NCBI GenBank assembly: GCA_027605045.1
Contig: JAQFWX010000040.1
Coordinates: forward strand, 62,001-126,000
Origin: Phallus indusiatus
Taxonomy: Eukaryota > Basidiomycota > Agaricomycetes > Phallales > Phallaceae
DNA: 64,000 bases
Reading direction: 5' to 3'
The notes under the pieces are model-generated. The model searched no databases. It saw nothing but the letters and a program-made list of their open reading frames with translations, and was not told the DNA's origin. Below are positions 36,801-45,025 of this stretch, piece after piece. The translations under genes were made by a program, and so were the position numbers. Every line of letters starts with the position of its first letter. Position 1 is the first letter of the stretch.

Positions 36801-36934
36801 TTTTTAAACAGGCATAGCATGGGGATGGCTTGCTGTGCGACAGTCGGTTCCCACCAACCTGCTTGCGTGTAGCGCTCTATTTTTTCAGCCAGCAGTGGCT
36901 TGAGGGCGTCTGGGCACTTCGGTAGTCTGTACCG
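33878..36934 (-). CDS. Element I pol, main part: RT, RNase H, integrase, chromodomain
   Basis: Continues in frame from 49357 across the A2 insertion (TSD GATAA). Visible: RT with TVFDLRQQN, KIDLTEAYEQVRI, QGDCNAPSTFQRLM and the catalytic YIDDVFVYS; RNase H starting WLVTDGSKCGVGAYYGQG; integrase zinc region with H-x-H and CKSCGKCQ; the DDE core with GMDFIGPLP, VSDRDTRFTAKFW, and a Glu in GATERANRSIG; and a C-terminal chromodomain (WHVDELLAHRW to TTWEPYEHCKDL). So it is a chromovirus-type Ty3/gypsy polymerase. Apart from the insertion it is intact to the stop at 33878. Confidence 0.9.
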   Translation of the reverse strand, partial: RYRLPKCPDALKPLLAEKIERYTQAGWWEPTVAQQAIPMLCLFKKALSGLRTVFDLRQQNDNTLKDVTPFPDQETIRQDVARHKYRSKIDLTEAYEQVRIAPEDVDKTTFSTIYGTFKSHVMQQGDCNAPSTFQRLMTHIFRDHIGRNIHSYIDDVFVYSMTIQQHQEHLEIAFSRLRKEQLYLSQKKVDLYSKRLECLGHIIDSDGIHPDMDKMDKIRDWRTPRTFNDVQKFLGLVQYVAAYLPGVATYTSPLSGCTHNNRQFEWTPALERCSNAIKALTKNAPVLKPINPDSNEPIWLVTDGSKCGVGAYYGQGARWQTCRPAGFMSKKFTPAQYNYRTHEHELIAVLEALNKWEDKLLGRKFTLVTDNEALKHFKTQPRMSPRQARWYEYLSRFDYETIHIKGETNTVADGLSRYFEDDLPNEIHPPENYVNIDVKLDPTGDQLPPERKSELRISAARRINTRAKARVQQQTAGQASIEQRSASIEEVDTDDEDVLAVTAQHSGKTLKAKIEGFEGLADLIKSGYKDDTTLKKVLENPDAYKGFGMKNQLLYTKNQFSCDVVCIPHHLFYQGRKLVEIIISEAHEIVGHFGRYKTSQYIRQVYWWRTMAEDIEEYCKSCGKCQTNKDDNRHPSGLLKTLPIPNKPWESVGMDFIGPLPVSKGHDFLLVIIDRLTSMVRLMPTTTKLTAKSAAHLYFEGVVRHHGVPASIVSDRDTRFTAKFWKELQRLIGTKLLMSTSFHPQTDGATERANRSIGQVLRSIIDNDQKDWAERIPMAEFALNSSTSETTKFTPFELNYGYTPALGRQLNTDTKFNGVKQFALQAKWNLMAAHDAIIASRVKQTMHANTHRRDAPVYKEGDLVYLSTKNMSLPKGRSSKLVPHYVGPYKVLSVKDNINVKLDLPDELKKRRINPIFHVDLVKPHIANDDDRFPRRESLTAYDFGQPDNAEWHVDELLAHRWTGSKDTDIEFLVQWTLGDTTWEPYEHCKDLQALDEYLQLRGVTQLGKLPRLRTTRK

Positions 36935-36939
36935 GATAA

Positions 36940-37207
36940 TGTCAGGGTACGCTACCGCGTCCCCTCATTTATTATCATCGGTATATATCTATTTCTATCT
37001 TATTTATATTTCCCGTGCATTTCCTCTACCATCCGTTTATTCTCTCCGTCCATATTTCACCTTCTCTGCTGCGCGCTGCGCGCCAGACACGGCGTGATGC
37101 CCGTGACATCACGTCGCTTAGGCTCGGCTTGGGCGCCTGGCACTTAGCTGTGCCAGGGCCGCACGCCGCGTCGTCGTTTTATGTATATAGTAGCTGTACC
37201 TAGAGTG
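36940..37207 (+). repeat. 5' LTR of A2, left part
   Basis: Starts TGTCAGGGTACGCTACCGCG. Contains the TATA box TATATAG at 37184-37190. Ends at the insertion of A1 in the word GAGTG, which is duplicated (37203-37207 and 43430-43434). Confidence 0.95.
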
Positions 37208-37604
37208 TGTTAGGGCTACTCAGCTCAGGCTAGAGGGAGGGGATCCTAAGATAATATATTGCGGAAAACACTAACTACTCACCTAGAGGGAGGGGATCCT
37301 AAGAGAACAAGCTTAGGGACCCTCACTCTAGGGACAGCGACTATATACATGAAAAACGATAGCGCGGCGTGCGGCCCTGACACAGCTAAGTGCTAGGCGC
37401 CCGAACCGAACCTAAGCGACGTGATGTCACGGGCATCACGCTGAGTACGAGCGCGACGCGCGCGAGTAAAGAAAGTGAAATAGAGGCAGAACGAGGAAAC
37501 GGAAAATGGAAGTAATGGACGGGAAATGTAAATGAAATAGAAATAAACATATACCGATGATAATAAATAAGGAAAGTAAGGGGACGCGGTAGCGTACCCT
37601 GACA
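37208..37604 (-). repeat. 3' LTR of A1
   Basis: 397 bp; in element orientation TGTCAGGGTACGC...AGCCCTAACA. The stop codon of pol is only 11 nt away. Confidence 0.95.
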
Positions 37605-37615
37605 CCATCCCCCCT

Positions 37616-40600
37616 TCAACGAGGCGGCGTCCCGACGCCTGTAGCTTCGACTAATGACGCTTGTAACTTAGAAAAATCAAACCGAGGGCGACGATGGAAA
37701 AGAAGGCCATTTATCGAGCGTGGCGCACTCGGATGTTCGCGGTGGAATTCCTTAATGAGATCTGGGGCTGCAATATTCGACTCGGGTTCCCACTGATCGT
37801 GCTCGGGACCATAGCCTTCCCAACGCACCTTATACTCGAGTCGTCTCCGGAAGACACGACTGTCCAGAATCCGTTCCACGACGTAGTGTTCACCGTCGTC
37901 TCTGACCTCAGGAGGTGGTGGAGCCTTAACACGACGACCCGGGATCATATCTTCGACCTTTGGACGTAACTTCCCGACATGGAAGACGGGGTGGAGTCTT
38001 GACATCGACAGTGGTAGACGTAGCCTGTATGCATGGGATCCGACCTTGTTGACTATCGGAAATGGGCCTAGGTACCGATGCGACAATTTGGCGGAAGGTC
38101 TGGTGGTGCGGATGTCGCTCGAATCGAGGTATACCTTGTCGCCAACCTTGTATTCAGGTGCTGGGATGTGTTTCCGATCGTAATACTTGGCCATCTCGTC
38201 TTTCGACCTGGCTATAGCGGCCTTGGCTTCCTCTATCGTCGATTCCATACGCGTCTTGAACTCGTTGACAGATTCGATCTTCGAGTCGGCAACCTGCGGT
38301 TCGAATCCCATACGAGGATGTCGTCCAGTGTCGAGCTCAAAAGGTGTCGAACGCGTGGCTGAGTGCACATGGTTGTTGTATGCGAACTCAGCCATGGGCA
38401 GCAGCTGGTCCCAGTCGTCCTGTCGCTCTGAGGTGAAGAGCCGAAGATACTGCTCGACTTCTGCATTGACGCGTTCTGTCTGACCATCGGTTTGAGGATG
38501 ATATGCAGTAGAGGGTGCAAGCCGTATGCCAAGGAGCCTAGAAAGCTCCTGCGTGAAGCGGGACGCGAACTGGGGGCCCCTGTCAGAGATCACCTTCATG
38601 GGAAGCCCATGGAGCTTCCAGACGTGCTGGAGGTACAGTCGGGCCAGACCTGTCGCGTCAAGTGTCGTAAATGTCGGCACGAAATGAACCCGTTTGGTGA
38701 GAGAGTCGACGACAGAGAGGATCGCGTCGAAACCGTTGGATTCTGGCAGCTCCACGATGAAGTCGACTGAGATGTGTTCCCAGGGTCGACTTGGCACTTC
38801 TGTGGGTCGGAGAAGTCCATAGGGGGCATGACGAGACGGTTTCGTACGTAGACACATGTCGCAGGCCTCTACATAGCGTTGTACATACCTAGAGACACCT
38901 GGCCACCAAAAGGTGCGCGAAACGAGCTCAAGAGTCTTGAAACGACCCGGGTGACCACCGAGTTTGGTGTCGTGGTGTCTGGAAAGGATTTTCCGACGCA
39001 ATTCGTCCACATTTGGCACATAAACCTTGCCGCGATAGTAGAGGAGGTCCTGGTCTTCAAACCATTCCGACGAGTGAGCCGAACGACCACCCAGTGCACG
39101 AAGTGTTGCAACGGCTTTGGACACACTATCCTCAACCTTGCCTTCCCGATTGGCCTTGCGAATCTGGCGTAGAAGATCCTCCTCCTCCCCCTTAAGACGG
39201 AATGTTTGCAGAGCATTGATTGCAAACATTTCGGGTCGGATTAAGGTGACGCCACGATTGTCGTCCTTTCCCGAGCCATGATCTGGGCGACGGGACAAGC
39301 CATCAGGTTTACCCATCGACTTACCCGGTATATGCTGCAGAGTAAAGTCGAATCGTGAGAGATATACTGACCATCTGGCTTGACGACGATTGAGGTTACG
39401 CGCGGACATGAAATACTCGAGATTCTTGTGATCAGTCCGTATGTCGATAGGGTGAGACGCGCCTTCAAGAAAGTGTCGCCATTCCTCTAAGGACCGTATG
39501 ATAGCGAGCATCTCCTTGTCGTGAATCTCGTAGTTGCGTTCAACGGGACTGAGGGCCTTCGAGAAGAAAGCAACTGGGTGCCATTTACCGTCTTCGCTCG
39601 ACAACTGTGAAAGAACTGCGCCTGTTGCAAAGTCGGAGCTGTCTGCTTCAACCCGGTAAGGATTAGCGGGGTTGGGGATGAGGAGAATAGGAGCAGAGGT
39701 GATTGACGACTTCAGAGTATCGAAAGCGTGCTGACAAGTGTCGGACCAGACGAAGGACGTATCCTTCTTGGTTAACCCGAACATGGGATTGGCAATACGC
39801 GCGAAATCCTTGATAAACCGACGGTAGAAGTTGGCGAAGCCCAGGAAGGACTGGACCTCCGTGACGTTCTTCGGGACAGGCCAGTCTCTGACACCCGAGA
39901 CTTTCGCGGGATCCATCTCGACGGTGTTCTCGGAAATGACAACACCCAAGTACTCGATCTTAGTCCGGCAGAACTCGCACTTCTCTGCCTTGAGATACAG
40001 TTTGTGTTCACGGAGACGTTCGAGAACGCGTCGTGTCACCCTGTCGTGCTGTTCCCGATCCCGAGTGTAAATGAGAATGTCGTCGATATAGACGGCAACG
40101 ACACCTTCCGAGATCATGTCTTCAAAGATCTCATTCATCATTGTCTGGAAGGTGGCAGGACTGTTAGTGAGACCAAAAAACATCACCAAGGGCTCGAAGA
40201 GGCCACGATTGGTGCGGAAAGCGGCCTTCCACTCATCTCCTTCCTTTATCCGTACGTTGTTGTAACCCCAGCGCACGTCCAGCTTGGTAAAGTACCGGGC
40301 ACCTTGCAGTTTGTTGATGAGTTCCGAGATCAGAGGCAGCGGGTAGCGATTCTTGATTGTCATGGCATTCAACGCGCGATAGTCCTGAATAAGGCGAAGA
40401 GAGCCATCTTTCTTCTTAATGAAGAACACCGGGGACGCCATGGGCGACTTGGAGGGCCGGATTCGTCCAGACGCAAGGTTCTCTTCCAGAAACGCATCTA
40501 ACTCGGCCTGTTCGTTAGGTGACAGCGGGTAGATCTTGCAAGACTTGGGCTCGGAACCTGGCACAAGTTCTATCGGGTGATCCCACTTCTTCGACTGCGG

Positions 40601-41560
40601 CAACGAATCGAATGACTCCTTCGAGAAAATGTCGGCAAAGTCGTGGAACATCTCTGGCACGATGTCCCGAAAACCCTTGGGAGCTGGTGCGTCTGCGTTG
40701 TTGGCGTGGGCCTGAGCCAGTCGCTGGGAGATAGTCTCGGTGGCATATATGCGGTGAGTGTCGGGCTCGTCGGGTAGCATTGATATCGCGAACAGTCGAT
40801 CACCCTCTTCAATCTCAGACTCGACATCAACCAGGTCTGGTATATCAGGATCATCGGCCTCAGTGTTGTCGAGCTCTGGTAAAGGTGCGCGTCGGATCTG
40901 TTGGAACGCGCGCTTAGAGAGCTTACCCGCTGGCCAGCGTGGAGCACAAGACCGACAACTGGGGCTGCAGCGCATGAACTCCACTTGACCAGTTGTGTAG
41001 TCTATGACGGGATTGTGAGCCTTGAACCACGGCAGCCCAAATAGGACGGGATACTTGAGCGAGGTAACGGCGAACAAGGTGCGTTCGGAATGATCCCGAA
41101 ATCGAACAACCAGGTCAACGACGTGGGTGATAGAGCCAGCGTGGTTGGGCGTACCATCAACGTTGAACACGGGAATTGGTTTAGCAAGACGCACGGAGGG
41201 AAGCCGATGTTTCTCGACAAAGTCGCGATCGAGGAACATACCGCTAGCTCCAGTGTCCAGCATGGCCTTGCTGTGCAGCAGGGCTCCAGTGTCAACACTC
41301 TGTAGTTCCACCGGGATCTCTAGCTTCTGCGTACCAGCAGTAGCTGCGAGTCGGTATTCGCTTGGCAACGCGCGACGTTGAGAAGGCGACAGCATACATG
41401 GAGTTGAAACAGAGCGTGTAGCAGGTGGAGACGATTCTTCGGGTTTAGCAGGGGATGCAGCAGGGGTAGTTAGATTCGAATCAGAAGTGTCATTTTGTTC
41501 GCGATCTATGTACAAAATGTCGAATCTATTAGATGTCGGCAACGAGGGTGCATCGTTCAC
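37616..41560 (-). CDS. A1 pol: protease, RT, RNase H, integrase, chromodomain (intact)
   Basis: 1314 codons without interruption, starting with GTG at the frame overlap with gag, so it is probably made by a -1 frameshift or reinitiation rather than from its own ATG. Protease with LDTGASGMFLD (DTG at 102-104), reverse transcriptase with LDVRWGYNNVRI and YIDDILIYT (YIDD 491-494), RNase H with VEADSSDFATGAVLSQ, integrase zinc region HHDTKLGGHPG...CDMCLR, core with SVDFIVELP, VISDRGPQFASRF and TDGQTERVNAEVEQYL, and a C-terminal chromodomain HYVVERILDSR...YKVRWEGYG. All catalytic residues are present. Confidence 0.93.
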   Translation of the reverse strand: MNDAPSLPTSNRFDILYIDREQNDTSDSNLTTPAASPAKPEESSPPATRSVSTPCMLSPSQRRALPSEYRLAATAGTQKLEIPVELQSVDTGALLHSKAMLDTGASGMFLDRDFVEKHRLPSVRLAKPIPVFNVDGTPNHAGSITHVVDLVVRFRDHSERTLFAVTSLKYPVLFGLPWFKAHNPVIDYTTGQVEFMRCSPSCRSCAPRWPAGKLSKRAFQQIRRAPLPELDNTEADDPDIPDLVDVESEIEEGDRLFAISMLPDEPDTHRIYATETISQRLAQAHANNADAPAPKGFRDIVPEMFHDFADIFSKESFDSLPQSKKWDHPIELVPGSEPKSCKIYPLSPNEQAELDAFLEENLASGRIRPSKSPMASPVFFIKKKDGSLRLIQDYRALNAMTIKNRYPLPLISELINKLQGARYFTKLDVRWGYNNVRIKEGDEWKAAFRTNRGLFEPLVMFFGLTNSPATFQTMMNEIFEDMISEGVVAVYIDDILIYTRDREQHDRVTRRVLERLREHKLYLKAEKCEFCRTKIEYLGVVISENTVEMDPAKVSGVRDWPVPKNVTEVQSFLGFANFYRRFIKDFARIANPMFGLTKKDTSFVWSDTCQHAFDTLKSSITSAPILLIPNPANPYRVEADSSDFATGAVLSQLSSEDGKWHPVAFFSKALSPVERNYEIHDKEMLAIIRSLEEWRHFLEGASHPIDIRTDHKNLEYFMSARNLNRRQARWSVYLSRFDFTLQHIPGKSMGKPDGLSRRPDHGSGKDDNRGVTLIRPEMFAINALQTFRLKGEEEDLLRQIRKANREGKVEDSVSKAVATLRALGGRSAHSSEWFEDQDLLYYRGKVYVPNVDELRRKILSRHHDTKLGGHPGRFKTLELVSRTFWWPGVSRYVQRYVEACDMCLRTKPSRHAPYGLLRPTEVPSRPWEHISVDFIVELPESNGFDAILSVVDSLTKRVHFVPTFTTLDATGLARLYLQHVWKLHGLPMKVISDRGPQFASRFTQELSRLLGIRLAPSTAYHPQTDGQTERVNAEVEQYLRLFTSERQDDWDQLLPMAEFAYNNHVHSATRSTPFELDTGRHPRMGFEPQVADSKIESVNEFKTRMESTIEEAKAAIARSKDEMAKYYDRKHIPAPEYKVGDKVYLDSSDIRTTRPSAKLSHRYLGPFPIVNKVGSHAYRLRLPLSMSRLHPVFHVGKLRPKVEDMIPGRRVKAPPPPEVRDDGEHYVVERILDSRVFRRRLEYKVRWEGYGPEHDQWEPESNIAAPDLIKEFHREHPSAPRSINGLLFHRRPRFDFSKLQASLVEATGVGTPPR

Positions 41561-42866
41561 TCGTCGCCGTTTTGAAAATCCTCTACCTCTGCTGCAGCTA
41601 CAGTCTCCCCCTCTGTCAGAGCAGAGTCACCACGTGTCTGGGCTTCTAGCGCATCTTTCTGGGCCAGCAGATGCGCGATACTGTCGTCTAATTCCTCGGG
41701 TTGAAGATATCGGATGTCATACGCACGAGGGCATTCGCGAGCCCAATGGCCTGCTGCTCCACAGCGACGACACCTGGTTGATTCTGGGCCAGCACGTCGA
41801 CGGGCAGCGTCAACGTCCATCGGATCATGCCTAACCTGTGGTGCAGGAGCAGGAGCCGCAGGTCTTGGAGGCAACGTGGGCACGATTTGAGATGCTGGCC
41901 TGGGAGGTGGATAGGGAGGAGCCTGATAGGAAGGGGCAGGGGGCCTCCTCTGGATCTGGAGGGTCTGATACGACGGAAAAGGGTTGGGGCGAGGTCGATT
42001 AATGGGGACAGCTGCGGGATTTGTCTGAGCCGTTCCAGAGCCCACGAGTCGACGGCGAGCAGCGGTGAAGGCCTCGTTGGCACGCCTGTCCATGTCAAAC
42101 ATGCGTGCTTGCCTGATCCAGCCTTCGTAGTCGTGGAGTGCGGGTCGGTCCTTCATCGTCGCTACCAGAGATGCAATTGCCGGGTCTAAACCATTACGAA
42201 AGTACGTGTTAATGGCGAGACCTTCCGTAAAGCCAGCGTGCTCAATGAGTACGCGGAAGGCGTCTACATATTCCTCTACAGTCCTGTTGCCTTGGACATA
42301 GCGGTTGGAGTAGAGGGTGTTGATGGCGTCTTCTTGCTCGGATTGTGGAAAGAAATCGGCCTTGAATCTTTCCCGGAAGGCATCCCAGTCAGCGAAGGGC
42401 TTCTCTCCTCTTTGATACCTTTTCAGCATAGATTCGCTGAAGGTAAGGGCGCGACCTTCGTTCATGTACGACATCGCCCAGCCGATCTTGAGTTCATCAG
42501 TCTCGAAATCGCGACTGCATATACTCATGTAAAACTCGACAGTGTTCCAAAGGCGCGACCCTTGGAGCGATCTCCGTCGAACGAAGGAGGTACAGCAGGT
42601 CGGGTATTTCGGGAAGAGCGTGAACTGGCTTGATGCTCAGGAGCCGGTGGTTGTCCAGACGAGGACGCGTCGCCCACAGGGGAGTTTTGGGTTGGAGCAG
42701 CTCTAGCCGCGTCTCGGATGCTCTGCAGCACCTCAATCATCTGTGAGGCCTGGGATTCCTGTCTTGCCAGGCGGGCATCCATTTCCGCGAACTGCCGCAT
42801 AATAATAGTCGCCACATCGTTGAGGGTGACGAGTGGGGGTGCAGAGGGTGGAGGAGAAGAGTCCAT
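41557..42866 (-). pseudogene. A1 gag with one frameshift
   Basis: Begins MDSSPPPSAPPLVTLNDVA at 42866. Near 42527 one base is missing relative to A2 (A1 reads CCTTTGGAAC where A2 has CCTTCTGGAAC), so the frame changes between residue 107 and the part encoding SICSRDFETDELKIGWAM. The rest (42528-41557) is open. It has the retrotransposon gag capsid region and a C-terminal CCHC zinc knuckle (CRRCGAAGHWARECP). Gag ends in TGA where pol begins one base back. Confidence 0.88.
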
Positions 42867-43017
42867 GAGAGAGAGAAAGGAAAATGGGGTTTTTAAGATG
42901 GAGCAGAGGGGTCGGTTATAGACGGGACTCGAGGGAAAAATACGACACTGCGATAGTCGGTGTCGAGCGCGATTTTTCGATAGCGAGTGTCGATAAAAAC
43001 GGCCAGTCTGCGAGTGG

Positions 43018-43028
43018 AAGCTTGTTCT
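43018..43028 (-). promoter_or_regulatory. A1 primer-binding site, self-priming type
   Basis: In element orientation AGAACAAGCTT, two bases after the 5' LTR. It is the exact reverse complement of AAGCTTGTTCT in the LTR (43127-43137), which lies about 33 nt after a TATA box, i.e. at the expected RNA start. Confidence 0.75.
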
Positions 43029-43030
43029 AC

Positions 43031-43429
43031 TGTTAGGGCTACTCAGCTCAGGCTAGAGGGAGGGGATCCTAAGATAATATATTGCGGAAAACACTAACTA
43101 CTCACCTAGAGGGAGGGGATCCTAAGAGAACAAGCTTAGGGACCCTCACTCTAGGGACAGCGACTATATACATGAAAAACGATAGCGCGGCGTGCGGCCC
43201 TGACACAGCTAAGTGCTAGGCGCCCGAACCGAACCTAAGCGACGTGATGTCACGGGCATCACGCCGAGTACGAGCGCGCGACGCGCGCGAGTAAAGAAAG
43301 TGAAATAGAGGCAGAACGAGGAAACGGAAAATGGAAGTAATGGACGGGAAATGTAAATGAAATAGAAATAAACATATACCGATGATAATAAATAAGGAAA
43401 GTAAGGGGACGCGGTAGCGTACCCTGACA
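43031..43429 (-). repeat. 5' LTR of A1
   Basis: 399 bp, nearly identical to 37208-37604; differs by a two-base insertion and one transition near the CGAGCGCGCGACGCGCG stretch. Confidence 0.95.
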
Positions 43430-43550
43430 GAGTGAGGGTCCCTAAGCTTGTTCTCTTAGGATCCCCTCCCTCTAGGTGAGTAGTGTAGTTACCTTCCAAT
43501 ATATTTACTTAGGATCCCCTCCCTCTAGTGTGAGCTGAGTAGCCCTAACA
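43430..43550 (+). repeat. 5' LTR of A2, right part
   Basis: The last 121 bp of the LTR, from the duplicated GAGTG to CCCTAACA. It holds the predicted RNA start (AAGCTTGTTCT, 43444-43454) and both copies of the GGATCCCCTCCCTCTAG repeat. Confidence 0.95.
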
Positions 43551-43552
43551 GT

Positions 43553-43563
43553 AGAACAAGCTT
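43553..43563 (+). promoter_or_regulatory. A2 primer-binding site, self-priming type
   Basis: AGAACAAGCTT two bases after the LTR end; reverse complement of the predicted first 11 nt of the element RNA. No TGG-type tRNA-complementary site follows the LTR. Confidence 0.75.
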
Positions 43564-43715
43564 CTACTTGCAGACTGGTCGTTTCTATCGACACTCACTA
43601 TTGAAAAATCGCGCTCGACACCGACTATCGCAGCGTCGTATTTTCCCCTTGAGTCCCGTCTATAATCGACCCCTCTGCTCCGTCCTAAAACCCCTTTTTC
43701 CTTTCTCTCTCTCTC

Positions 43716-45025
43716 ATGGATTCCTCACCCCCACCCTCTGCACCCCAAATCGTCACCCTCGAAGATGTGGCGACTATTATCATGCGGCAATTCGCGGAAA
43801 TGGATGCCCGCATGGCAAGACAGGAATCCCAGGCCTCACAGATGATTGAGGTCCTACGGAGCATCCGAGACGCGGCTAGAGCTGCTCCTACCCAAAACAC
43901 CCCTGTTGACGACGCGTCCTCACCTGGACAACCACCGGCTCCTGAGCATCAAGCCAGTTCACGCTCTTCCCGAAATACCCGACCTGCTGTACCTCCTTCG
44001 TTCGACGGAGATCGCTCCAAGGGTCGTGCCTTCTGGAACACCGTTGAGTTTTACATGAGTATATGCAGTCGCGATTTCGAGACTGATGAACTCAAAATCG
44101 GCTGGGCAATGTCGTACATGAATGAAGGCCGCGCCTTACCTTCAGCGAATCTATGCTGAAAAAGTATCAAAGAGGAGAGAAGCCCTTCGCCGACTGGAAT
44201 GCCTTTCGGGAACGATTCAAGGCTGATTTCTTTCCACAATCCGAGCAAGAGGATGCCATCAACACCCTCTATTCCAACCGCTATGTCCAAGGCAACAGGA
44301 CTGTAGAAGAGTATGTGGATGCCTTCCGCGTGCTCATTGAGCACGCTGGCTTTACGGAAGGACTCGCCATTAACACGTACTTTCGTAACGGTTTGGACCC
44401 GACAATTGCATCTTTGGTGGCGACGATGAAGGACCGACCCGCACTTCACGACTACGAGGGCTGGATCAGGCAAGCACGCATGTTTGACATGGACAGGCGT
44501 GCCAACGAGGCTTTCACTGCTGCTCGTCGCCGACTCATAGGCTCTGGAACGGTTCAGACGAATCCCGCGATCGTCCCCACTAATCGACCCCGTCCCAACC
44601 CTTTTCCGTCGTATCAGACCCTCCAGATCCAGAGGAGGCCCCCTGCCCCTTCCTATCAAGCTCCTTCTTACCCACCTCCCAGGCCAGCACCTCAGCTCGC
44701 GCCCGCGTTGCCTCCTAGACCTGCGGCTTCTGCTCCTACATCCCAGGTTAGACACGACCCGATGGACGTTGACGCTGCTCGTCGACGCTTAGGCCCAGAA
44801 TCGACCAGATGTCATCGTTGTGGAGCAACAGGCCATTGGGCTCGTGAATGCCCTCGCGCGTACGACATTCGGTATCTCCAGCCCGACGAATTGGACGACA
44901 ATATCGCACATTTGTTGGCCCAGAAAGACGCGTTGGAAGCCCAGGCGCGTGGTGACTCTGCTCTGACCCAAGGCGAGACTGTGGCTGCAACAGAGGTAGA
45001 GGATTTTCAAAACGGCGACGAGTGA
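43716..45025 (+). pseudogene. A2 gag with one frameshift
   Basis: Starts MDSSPPPSAPQIVTLEDVA at 43716 (ATG) and is open to about 44150. There one C is missing relative to A1 (A2 CGCGCCTTACC, A1 CGCGCCCTTACC), and the frame changes. The second part (44153-45025) continues with RGEKPFADWNAFRERFKADF, the capsid region and a CCHC knuckle (CHRCGATGHWARECP). The break is at a different place from that in A1. Confidence 0.9.

Larger units (their letters stand above)
37208..43429 (-). mobile_element. Chromovirus A1 (Ty3/gypsy), nested in A2
   Basis: Complete 6.2-kb element in minus orientation. 3' LTR 37208-37604, 5' LTR 43031-43429, TSD GAGTG. Order: 5' LTR, self-primer-type PBS (43018-43028), gag (42866-41557, one frame change), pol (41560-37616, open for 1314 codons), purine-rich tract (AAGGGGGGATGG) directly against the 3' LTR. 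LTRs are nearly identical, so this is the youngest insertion here. Confidence 0.95.

Noticed and set aside
37000..37080. CRISPR-like repeats near the LTRs
   Set aside because: The repeats are LTR copies and purine/pyrimidine runs; no regular spacer arrangement, and the genome is eukaryotic.
44051..44755. Minus-strand 234-codon frame in A2 gag
   Set aside because: Antisense shadow of the gag coding sequence; the same shadow appears opposite A1 gag.
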